Source of the DNA: Istiophorus platypterus
Taxonomy: Eukaryota > Chordata > Actinopteri > Istiophoriformes > Istiophoridae
NCBI GenBank assembly: GCA_016859345.1
Contig: CM029122.1
Location: forward strand, 10,120,575-10,184,574
Reading direction: 5' to 3'
Length of the DNA: 64,000 nucleotides
Shown here: positions 38,843 through 49,625 of the stretch, piece after piece
How the letters are laid out: every line of letters begins with the position of its first letter
How positions within the stretch are numbered: the first letter of the stretch is position 1
Made by a program: the position numbers and the translations under genes
The notes under the pieces: generated by a model
Databases searched by the model: none
What the model saw: the letters and a program-made list of their open reading frames with translations, nothing else
Told to the model about the DNA's origin: nothing

Positions 38843-39160
38843 GGTGAGGGCTGGTTACCGTTAGACGACGCAAAGAGGGGACATTGCAGGAGAAAACAGA
38901 GGATGAATGCCGCTAACTAATGTGCAGGGATGAGGCAGCGAGAGAATGAAGCGAGGGGGAGAAAAAGCGAAACAGATCACAGAAGAGTGGCAGAGGGCGA
39001 GCATGAGAGAGAAATGGAGACTCGAGACTGGCGGCTCAATTAGATCCTAGCACACTGTGCACTCTACCACCTTCATTCACTCACTCAATCACACACACAC
39101 ACACACACACACCCTAACACACACCTGAGTCAACACCTTTTGGTAATCCACTAACACCCT
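38843..39160 (-). promoter_or_regulatory. grk1: grk1 upstream region with homeobox-type sites
   Basis: Within 310 bases 5' of the start codon are CAATTA (39037-39042) and TAATCC (39144-39149), the latter the canonical CRX/OTX core used by many photoreceptor promoters. A CA run lies between them (39089-39112). Such 6-mers are common by chance, so this is suggestive only. Confidence 0.3.
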
Positions 39161-40215
39161 AATGCCCCAGACAAAGTGTGTGAGCACCTGCTGGAAGAGA
39201 ACAAGACAGGCAACATATGCAGCTGGAGTGTCGCCAGTCAACCAACTAGCAAATCAAGAAGATTTGGAAAAGAGGTCATTTTTTTGATTAGAGGACAACT
39301 AGAGAAAATCACAATTTACATTGGAATGATGGGGGGGGGGTTCTATTAAGATATAACAGATTATGTTTATATTTCTATAATAAATTCTATTAAATCTACA
39401 TTAAAAGAAGATGCTCTGTAGAGCAGGAAATATTAAAAGGAATGATTGGATTTTTTTTTCCAATCCCTTTAGCTCTGACAGGCCAAGATGCATATTGAAA
39501 GTATTACCGGTTTCTGTAGTCATTACTCCTGTTCATACTGGCTAAAAAGAAAATCCCATCTGAGAGCAAATTCAAAGCAAGTCATTGGGCCTCAAGTTAA
39601 CCCTTTTGGTACTGAATTACTGCCCTAAAAAGAGTAATTTTAAAGGATTATAAAGGATTAAAACCAGTGCAGCAGAACCAGAGATGATCATTTTTATTTT
39701 TATTCAATGCTGGTCTAAAACTTGGTGCCTACATTACCCACAATACCACTCGACTGCTGACGGTGTGGTCAGAGACTTGGTTGCTATGCTTGTAGCAGCT
39801 AACGCAGCCTAGGGCTGCTGACCTCAAGAGGTGAGGAGCACGGCTGGTAAACTCATTTCTGACTCCGTGCGACCAGACACCCACCCCCGACCCCTCTAAC
39901 ACAAACACACACTTTTAAACGTTGTAGTCTTAAACAGCGAGGCCCTGACTCAACTGACATCACTTGAGGCAATTTATCAGCTTTTGAACAACGCCCCCTA
40001 GCACCATTAAAAGTTTAATACACAAGTTTTTTTTTTTTAAATATAATGCAGCAGTACCACCCAAGACCTGTAAACAACCTTCATTCTCCTATAAGATAGA
40101 TTGGAAAAAAATGTGAACCTGTCATTTATAATGTAAAAAAAAAAAAAAAAAATTTTGAATGACAAGCACCGACATGTTCTACTGCTTCATGATCAAACAC
40201 TGGAAAAATTTTGAT

Positions 40216-40268
40216 CACATGCTACAGACAGGGTATTTTTCTTTTTTTACCGGTGTCTGTAGCATGTG
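40216..40268. repeat. Perfect 15-bp inverted repeat
   Basis: CACATGCTACAGACA at 40216-40230 is exactly reverse-complemented at 40254-40268, with a 23-base T-rich loop. As RNA it forms a 15-bp stem. It could be the end-pair of a small foldback element. Confidence 0.7.
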
Positions 40269-40467
40269 CTGTATTAGGGCACTCACCGATTCTCCATGTC
40301 AAAAACATTCGGGGCCCACATTAAAAATAGAGGCCAGTGTTAACGTAAGCGGTTGCCCTTGTGAATCTACGTATAATTTAATATCAAATGAAGATAAGAC
40401 CTTGAATTATGGTAGCTTAAAATAAGGACGACAGCTTGGTAAGTAGAGGAGCATGTAATTAGTTGTT

Positions 40468-40556
40468 CTCACCTTGCAGCCATCCTCGAGTTTCTAGTGT
40501 GTAGTTTCCCTGAGGTTTTCCTCTGACAAGCAGCCACCTCCCCCAAACCCACCTTT
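40468..40556 (-). pseudogene. Decayed GRK kinase-domain exon fragment
   Basis: Read on the minus strand, about 90 bases align with the 3' part of grk1 exon 1: the glycine-loop stretch AAAGGTGGGTTTGGG, then AGGTGGCTGCTTGTCAGAGG against AGGTGTCGGCCTGTCAGATG, GGGAAACT, and a donor-like GTGAG in the matching place. Part of the lysine-rich end is deleted, one G is inserted and a TAG is in frame, so it cannot code. It lies about 1.6 kb upstream of the grk1 start in the same orientation, suggesting a relic of a tandem duplication or of another GRK paralogue. Confidence 0.65.
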
Positions 40557-41847
40557 CACAAGGGCTTTTTCTTCTTCCTTTTCAACTTAAAAACTGAGCT
40601 ATTTTAACAGATACATTTTCTGAGGAATACGACTTTCAAGCTCATATCTTTGCCATGGATTTTTTTATATATATAAAGTTTGAGGTATTAAGTGTGCCTT
40701 TTTGATCATCTTGTAATTTGAGGAATTTGCAAGGCTGCTCCAGGCTTGACAAACTAGGTGGTCGACTTTTTGCTGCAACAAACTTGCATAAATTATAGAT
40801 ACAATCTTATTAAAACAATCTATATTTAATTTGCAAACTTATATTAGATTACAGAAAAAGTATTTGGAAGAGTCAGTACATGTGTTGCTCAGTTTTAAAA
40901 GGGAGATCTTTGAAGGAGCACATCAAGACCTACACAACCACACATTGTTACATCAATAATTTTTGAAGGTCTATCTTTTACCACTGGCCTCTAAAGGATA
41001 CTATAAGCTACAATCGTTGGAGGATTCATATACATAATTAACAAACAAAGCTTATTTACCTATCAGGAGCCTGGGTTATGAAAGTCCTTACCTTGCTGGT
41101 GCCATTATTTTGTAAACACTACCAAGGCATTAAAAGGGCGGTGATGGAGAACTCCTCAACTCCAGAAATACAAAAAACAAAAACTAGCAAACAAGATCAT
41201 GAAAGCAGCTGCCTACAAAACAGAAGGAAGCCGGCCCAACACAATGGAGAATAAGAAACTATTTCAAATTATTGCCTGGAACACAAAACAAAAAAGTATA
41301 AACACATCTGATGGAGCCCCATCCTGAGATGCCATGCCAACTGTATTTGGCCGTTCAGAATCCATGGTTTTGCGTTAACACACATTAAGCAGACACTTTG
41401 GCCATTTTGCAACATTTTGATCATCATCATGTCTGCCATATGTAATTGCAAAAATAATAGGAATAACTATTCAAACAAGTACATTATACATTCTCCAACA
41501 GCAGTAGGTTTTTACAGAGGGTTTTTTTTCTAGTGGGATGGCTTATTGAGAAGTGGATTAGACATACAAAGACTTCAGCGTGGTGGCGGGGCCACAGACC
41601 ACAGTTCCCTTGAACAACACCTCCCCCAGAGCTGTAGTGCAGGTGCATGTGATTCAGGAGCAGAAAAAGGTGGGTGTGGTTTACACCTCTGTTCAATTTT
41701 CATCTACACCCCTGAGAAAGCCAGACAGAAATACAGGCATGGGAAACAGGGGAAAAGGTTGAAGAAGCACACAAAGGGGGACTAAATTCCCACGGTGAAG
41801 GTGGTTTGAAGGACTGTGCTTGTTGGAGGGGCAAGGCATAGACAGGT

Positions 41848-44800
41848 TTAGTCCTCGTCGTCGTTCTCGTCATACTCGTCCTCTTCATCATCATCCCCCG
41901 TGTACGACACTGGAGTCTCGACACGAGACCCGCTGTAGTGAGAGTCATTCGAGCTGGAGGCCATGGTGCCGTCGGTGCACCCATCACTACAAGGAGAGGA
42001 GGAGGATTTTATTGTCCACTTAGAAAACAACTTAATGGGGCACGAGTATAACAGCATGTGCTTTGTCATATTTGTCGGAGGAATCACAGGTAGGGCTTCT
42101 CACCTGCTTGCAGGGTAACGGGCTCCATTAGCTGAGGACCCTCCAGTGATGTAGACATTACTGATGGGACCCTTTGCCATCTCTGGAAAAAGAGAAAACA
42201 CATTAACCTAAAAAATATGTTTTTTTTATGATTCACTATCTGCTGCAGTCACACCACTGCTACATACACGACCTGCTGGAAGTGAACAAATCCTTTTATA
42301 TCTTCTCTACACATTCTCCCTCGCCACCGGGGACATGTCAGTGCCTAAAAATCCACCAATAGCTTGTTCACTGGCAACCATTGTGTCAATAAGCAACCCA
42401 ACCGGTTCTAATCACAAGTGCTGCTGCTTCTTTTGCTGTTCATTTTTTTGTCATATTTAAAAACTGATAGGCTGAGTGAAGAAGAAGAAGAAAAAAAAGC
42501 TCTGAGATAAACACTTCTATTTCTTCTATTTCTGGATATTATGCTGCCACTCTCTATGGCTGCATTTCCTGCAGTTGCTTTACATAACAGCTTTCCAGTG
42601 GGTCACCAGTGAAAGGCTTTTAATGTGATGCAGGTAAATTTTGTCATCTAATTGTTCAGTTTACCATTTCAGTAGCTTTAAAAAAGGGATTTAGTTCTAA
42701 CTTATATCATTATGAGCTCTAGGTAGATTAGGGCTTGCGGCACTGACCTATAACGTAGGGCTCCAGAGCTTTGGGCACCAGGTTACGGGCAACCTTCAGA
42801 TCCTCTTGAGAACACTTTCCCACCTCCAAACCGCAGGCCATGCCCATACGTTTCAACACTTCAATATCATCGTGGATCTCAAACATGCTGTCAAAATTGA
42901 ACAAATACTCAAACCTGCAGAGGAGAAAGAAGAAGGGGAGACAAAGTGTGAATGACTAACATTTAAGTTGTTTAAGTGGTTAAGGAGTAAAAGACAGTGT
43001 CGGAACTTATATTTCATGGAATATTAAATACTAAAAATGCAGTACAGTGTTCACATGACTTACTGTGGGTTTGAGAAGCAGTACAGTAAATGCATGCATT
43101 TATTGCGGTGACAGTTTAGACAGGTTCTAACCCATGCTGACCTGACTACTGTTTCAGTTTCCACAATCAAAGGAAAGTAATTGTAATGGCAAAGGTTAAT
43201 AGTTGCATATAAGGTGATAAGGTTCAGATTGCAACATTTCATATAGTTGTAACTGCTACCCGAGCTGCATTTGAGCCATGCACTGCAGTACCGTGAGTAG
43301 CACATAATGATAATTAACAGTATGTTTTCTTCTTTACGTCTATTTGCATGAGTAGAGCAGGGTTTGAAGGGCTGGGAGCAGGAAAGGACTTTTAACTGCA
43401 TGCAAATGAGTTGTTTAAGTTCCATCTGTGCTTACCCTTTAAAATTAAAAAAAGATTCCTGCCTGACACTTTGCTTGTATCAAAAAGTGGACACAATTCG
43501 ATCCTACATTAGCCTTAATTGAAATGGTCCAGTTAGGTACCAATTTTGGCTTGGAAACTTAAACCTGCAAATAATAAATTTTTACCAGCCAAAATAGACA
43601 CTAGAAATAACTATGTCACTAGAAATAATTTACCTTGAATAGTAGAATTGCTAGTGAGCACAAATCTGGCTGAAGATGTAAACAGTCAAGGTGATAATTC
43701 TTACTGCACCATATCCTGGGGGCACTGCATCATTCTTTTCCTATTAATTTAAAGCCTTGAGGGTAAACTTGAAGCTTTTTATTTAAGTAAAAGTGCAGAA
43801 AAGGAAGGACATACTTGTCATTGGAGATGCTGCAGTCAATGACCGTTTTCTTGCTGGTGTTAACGATAATAAAGGGGAGGTGGATGATGGAGTTAGGAGG
43901 TGGAGGTCTGTTTGCCTGCTGCTCTGTCTGTCTGTTCCTCTGTACCAGGTTCTTAAAAGCTATTTGCTGTAAAACAAGATCAAAGAAAGATTAACTTTTT
44001 GATACAGCCACATAGCGTGTTGGTTCTTAACTGTCACCACATTTGACAATTCAAAAACAAAACATTTCTGCTACGACCTTCAGCTACACTTTAGCTGAAT
44101 TCATTCTCTAGCATTATTAGGGTGGACCAGCAAACTTACTGGTCTGTAGTTCAGCGTAAAATCTCTCCTGCTGATTGCCGTAGCACCACAACATTAAAAG
44201 GTTAGGTGTACATTACCAAGCTTTGTTGTGCATTTCTCTTAACCCTAAGTTATCACATATGTTCAGTCACTCAAACCTGCAATCAGGAGAACGGAGGAAG
44301 GGGACATTATTTAACTTGCACAATGTTATTTTCTTCTGAATCTTTCCCAGCATCAGAAAAATGTAGAGGACCACGCAAGCAGCCCAAGCATGCCAATCTC
44401 AGTTCTCGTGGTCTTCACATGGTATCTCCATAGCGGCTGTGGCACTGACATGTAGCTACATTTGAGGTGATACACTCCAGCTCCAGTGCAGCTCCAGCAG
44501 GATTGGCATCCTAGCTACGCAGGCTACATACAGGTACACGCATTTAACTCATTCTCACCTGCAGTATGAGCTCCTGAAGCTGTGATTGTTTTTGCTTAAT
44601 CCTCTCCAGCCGCCTTTGCCTTTCCACCTACAGTTCATGTAAAACAAATTTAAAAAAATAATTAAGACTGATAACATACGATTATAGAAAGTAGACACTT
44701 CCCCAATACAAACTAATACAAGAACAGTCTTCACTGTGTGTTTCTACCTCTAGGTTTTGGCACTCCTGCGCTGAGTTGGTGGGCAGGCCAATCCACTTGA

Positions 44801-46786
44801 TTTCTTTTTTCTCTTTAGATATAATATTCATGGCCATGAGTACATTAAGTGCATCATATACACGCCGCCGAATGTTCTTCTGGTCATACACATGCTAAAA
44901 GGGGGAGAGGGAAATCACATGATTCAAAATTTTAACCAAAACTTCTAAACTGTTAAAAATAATTGTAAAATCTAGAACTATATAAAGACCTTTTTTCAAG
45001 GTAGTTTGTATATGATGAAGGTGTGCATCATTCTGACAAAATGTCATGCATCTGCAGCACTCACTGAGTCATTGGGTGACATGTGGTTGTCTGAAGAGCT
45101 GAACTCTGCCACCAGTTCATCTGCCACCTCGTTGTAGGTGGTTACTCCTTTCTTTTGCACCTTCTCACACACTTTCATGGAGAAATGCCTCAAGCCCTTC
45201 CCATTCTTTTCCCCTTTCTTACCACGCTTTCTACAGACAGAACAGATCCCCCACACAAACACAATGATTAATATTCAAAGGGATGTATTTCCTTTCTTTA
45301 TATATTATTACATCAGACTTGGCACATGCTAAAAACGTTGAATCACCACAGAGCAAGTAAATGTCGCAAACTTAGGGAACTTTTGAAGACTTACCCTGAT
45401 GACCAAGGAGAGGCATCAGATGGTTGAGTCTGAGTGAGGAACTGGGAACTTGGTGTGTGTGGACTATTTACCAAAATGGTATTCGATACCGTGGGCCTCT
45501 GGGGTGTTCCAATCACCTACAAAGGACAGAGGAGGACAAGGGAAAATAAACAAACACTCAGAACTGGCAGAAATCTTGTAAACTGCAAACATAACCTTTG
45601 TTTTTCTCCAAAGTGCAGCGTATTCAAATCTTGATATGATTAGGGGATACCTAACACCAACTTTTCTCCATCAAGTTTCACTGGGAGGATTAGGTAACGC
45701 TTAAGTGGAAAATTCAAATAAGGCTCATTCACATCAGGAGGAACCCATTTAGTATTACGGACATCTTTACTGACTAATCACTTATCCGTCTTGAACATGG
45801 CTGCTGATCAATTTGCTTAAAATTTGCAGCCCTAATAGCAATGAGTTATCTAAGAGATAGGTGGTCTATTCCTTCGCTAAGGTGATATCTAAGCTGATTT
45901 CCGTTATGTATACATTCCGTGTATATAATGAGATGATGGGTGTAATCCTGCTGACTGTAGAGTTGATAAGCTTAGGATCAACTGCCTGCACCTACCCTCT
46001 GCCCGGTCACCTCACAATGATAATGGAGGGGGCTTACACAACAGTAAGACACAGCAGAGAAACCCAGCAAGTACATCTATCCACAAATCCAACTGCAGGT
46101 CACTTACAATTTAGAGAGCAAAACTTTTTCTATCTATTGACAGATTCAAAAACTCTCATATAAAGGTGGTTGAGAAATCACAAAAGTCTGACTTTTGTGG
46201 AGCATCTCTCACCATGTGTGGTACATGTTGCATGTGTGCAGCAACGTTCACATTGGATGGCCCTAGGGTTTTGGGTAGTAGCTGTTTGGCCACAGGTGCT
46301 GCTGTAGGCTGGACAGTAACCAAAGACAGGACGCCTAATGGAAAAAAAATGAGAAGACCAGTGATGAGTAGAGCTCTTGATTGAAACTCCATTGCCCCCT
46401 ATCGTCCAACTACCAGCACATAGGCCTACACATGAAAAAACATTCTAACTACGCTGTGTGTTTCGTAAAGAAAATACTGTGTACATTTACTATATAGAGG
46501 ACAACTACTAGTAATTTATACCTTTGCTGGGGCTCAAATTCTGATCGATGAAAACCTTCAGTTCTCCATTTGTTTCAATCAGACCAGCCTGCGGAGGAAA
46601 AGATATTACAAGCCAAAATTCGGCGTGAGTCCAGTTTAACAAAAAGAAGAGAGGAAAACAAACATGGGGTGATGGGAGATGTCTTAAGTTATAACAATGT
46701 AATAGATATGCCCTCATTTAACATCATCCCATCGCCTGCAAGGTGACACAAAAACCAAATATATATTTACTTACATCTTTAGCCAT
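41848..46786 (-). CDS. tfdp1: Transcription factor DP1 (TFDP1), complete coding region
   Basis: Obligate partner of E2F factors in cell-cycle transcription; nuclear. Coding exons in transcript order: 46786-46775, 46588-46522, 46334-46213, 45516-45395, 45230-45065, 44894-44748, 44627-44559, 43966-43815, 42914-42748, 42182-42104, 41986-41848. They sum to 414 codons with stop (human 410 residues). The start MAKD follows a short leader exon. The winged-helix DNA-binding domain spans [16 protein letters not shown] through [10 protein letters not shown] and contains [18 protein letters not shown], the DP counterpart of the RRxYD DNA-contact motif. It is followed by a leucine-rich coiled coil ([20 protein letters not shown]) and the E2F/DP marked-box region ([20 protein letters not shown]). 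The C-terminus has [20 protein letters not shown] and ends DDED, as in DP1. One or more noncoding exons lie upstream. Confidence 0.93.
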
Positions 46787-47679
46787 GATCCCAAAGGACC
46801 GGAGGAGTTGAGCTTCAGGCTAAAAAGAAAATTTTCTCCTGTTTGTCAATCTTCAGACCCCTCAAGACAGAAAAAGGGCAAACTTGTTAAATAATGACAA
46901 ACAAGGGGTTACTTTACAACTTCACCAAAAACGTTACGTTTTTACACAACACCTCATGAGTTTAAATATATTTTGTGGTTTTTTTATACGCAATTGAACT
47001 AAACTTGTTTGTGAACTAAGGCCCATCTGAACTGCTTGCTGCCAGCACACTGTGCAAAGCTACATCACTCACGTTAGCTTCTCCTTACAAGACAAATCAG
47101 ACGTGTATGTGTGTATATTTCAAACCAGGCTCTCCCATGCGGACCACTGAGGCGTGCTACTGGATGCACCGTGTAAACAGAAACCTCTATTAAACCGTCC
47201 CTCGATGATCACAACTTTTACTACGCTAAGTGTGCACAAGGCCTACTTCAGGTACCGAGCACGTCCGGAGGAGAAGCATCGTCGAACTTCTGCTACAGGT
47301 CACGCAAACATGCTAACTTTATCACACCAGCGCCAAACTACTAACCTGACAAAAGTGAAAGCATCGCAAGGTTATAGATATTAAGGAGACATGCAGCGGT
47401 AACGGCATTCATATTATACCACACCACGATAGCACTGAACAATCTTTTGTTGAATGCGGCTAGCTAATTGTCACTGCTAGCAGTTAGCGTTGCATTCAGC
47501 CTACTTGCGTTAGCTAGCTAGTTAGCCTCTGCACGTTTTGAAAGGATTCACATAAAAAAATTGAGCGTTTATTGGTCCCGTGCTGCAGATTTTTCTGACA
47601 AAGTTGAATATGGGTCAACGTTTACGAAATCTCTGTGCACGTCGCGGGGGTGAATTAACTTAATTTGGTGATTCTGTGC

Positions 47680-49150
47680 ACTTACGAGTGCACTGTCCTG
47701 TTTCTTCGACGGCTGTTGTTGTTGGCATTTGAGAATGGAGGAAGAGGAGGTCTAAATCCCTTCCAAACAGGAAACAAACTAAGTAATGCCCAAGTACTTT
47801 TCTGCAATTCTGTGCTTAATTCCAGGTACAAAATATTTTACGGGTATCGAGTATTTGTCTCTCGGGTTTATTTTCCCCTCGGGTTTCTCCCTTTTGCCGC
47901 TGTACACTAAGTAACGCCGGGATTTGCCAGTCGGCCAATTAGGGAAGCTGCATAAAAAGTGATCGTTTTCTACCGAAGAAAAGAAGAAACACAGGGGGGG
48001 GGATAGCAAATATATCGGCTTAACAATCAAAAACAAACAAGATGTGCTCTGTTCCTACTGAGAGTGTTGATATACATTTAAAAGTCAGAGCCAACGTATT
48101 TTGCAAGGACTCCTGAAATGCCCGTTACCAGTACTTTATGTTTAGTTAATTGTGGTTTATTGACAGTCGTGTACCTCTTATTGTCATATACTTGTCACCT
48201 CCCTATCATTAAGCAATAAATATAGCAACAGAGGTCTCACCGTCCCGAAGCTGCATCCACAAACGCTGATTAAAAATAACAACAATAATGATAATCGAAT
48301 ATTCCACTATTTAATCAAACCAGCCTGGATATTCAACGATTTAAATATCGACGTTTCGACGACCAACTTTGGATGAACTGTTTTTTCCCCTGGTGTTGAC
48401 TTTTATACGGTCGTTTTCGTGTAGTTTCGGAACAAGGATCGTTGGAAACGTCAAAAGCTCCGGACATGTAAACGCACCGTTGCACGGCGGACGATAATCT
48501 AACCGATCGATCGTCGATCACCGAGGAACCCTCGAATTAAACCAAAAGCCCGGCTAATGACCCCGTTAGTGTTAGCGACTTTACTTTCAAGTTAGCAGCC
48601 TGTCGGGAGATACATTAAAGCCGTCGTCTAAAGCACAGCGCTAGTACTTTCGCTAAGTCGGCGATGGTTATTTTAGCGGCGGGCTAACTCGCTATAACGG
48701 TTGAAAAAAAGCCTGGACCACCGGCGCTTTGTTAGCCGATCGCCGTCACGCTAGCTGGTAGCTAGCCGACGAGCTAATCCACAGCTGTCATCGACAAGCA
48801 CCACCAGAATTTAGCTGCGATTTCGCCACGGTTTTTAGCTTCGTGTTTGATGCCAGCACGCTTTCGAGACGTTTTATTTATTTTTTTTTTTTATTATTAT
48901 TTTAACCGCAGTAAAAGTAAAAGCGGACACTCGACCTGAAGAGCTTTCGTTTGCGAGCCACAAGTCGACAAAACGCGGCTTACCGGTGAGCACTTTTCGC
49001 AAGTTAGCAAAATTTGTTTGTTAGCCCGTCCTATCCGCTCCCCGTTAGCCTCGCTACAGCGGCGCGTCTCACAATCTGATCTTGGCGGTGTCTCGCTTCA
49101 GAGCGGTGTGATTGGACGGCATCGATAAGACGAAAGCAGAGCAGTCAAAA
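47680..49150 (-). promoter_or_regulatory. tfdp1: tfdp1 promoter and noncoding first exon region
   Basis: CpG frequency rises sharply between about 48300 and 49150, with many GCTAGC/TTAGC words. On the minus strand a good splice donor (CACCG/GTAAGCC) lies at about 48983, which would end a noncoding exon starting somewhere in 48984-49150. A second possible donor (CTC/GTAAGT) is at about 47685. Either could splice to the acceptor before the ATG exon near 46819. Transcript data are needed to choose. Confidence 0.5.
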
Positions 49151-49469
49151 GTGGTTCATGCCCACAAACCTGCATCTTTGGGAGCCGGTGGATACCGACC
49201 GGCTCCGGCGAGGCGTGTACCGCCATCTGCTGCATAGGAGTGCGAAGGTGCTTCACTTACTCCTTTGCTCCTCGTTAAGAAAAAACAAATGTGTGTGTGC
49301 AGGAGTCAGGGGAATCTATTGGTGGGGAAAAAAAAAAGTTGGATGTCAATTTCATGCAAGTGATGTGTAATTAATCTAAAAATTTAAACTAGGAATCGTG
49401 TTTTTGTCTGCTCAGAGCAGGGCCCTTCGAGTCCAGAGAGAGGACACGGGTCCTCTGCCACGCAGGCCC

Positions 49470-49625
49470 CATGTCGCATCGCCATGTTTATACAGTAGCC
49501 CAGAGAAGACAAACCAAACACTGGTTTCTACATCAAACGAGGGCGACCGCGGGTTTGGCCTACGCGTTTGGAAAGGGAGTGGTTTTCAGTTGGCTGCAAT
49601 TTTGCAACCCTGTCTCTCTAACGCT
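49470..49625. mobile_element. Teleost interspersed repeat fragment
   Basis: Carries CATGTTTATACAGTAGCCCA, GACAAACCAAACACTGG, TTTGGAAAGGGAGTGG and TTCAGTTGGCTGCAATTTTG in the order of a common teleost short repeat (recalled). Open frames across it are therefore not evidence of a gene. Confidence 0.5.

Larger units (their letters stand above)
39160..41847. other. Spacer between grk1 and tfdp1
   Basis: No intact gene. It holds the GRK exon relic and the 15-bp inverted repeat; the part nearest 41847 is likely tfdp1 3' UTR. A G10 run lies near 39331. ATP4B, found between GRK1 and TFDP1 in mammals, was looked for by eye and not seen. Confidence 0.45.
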
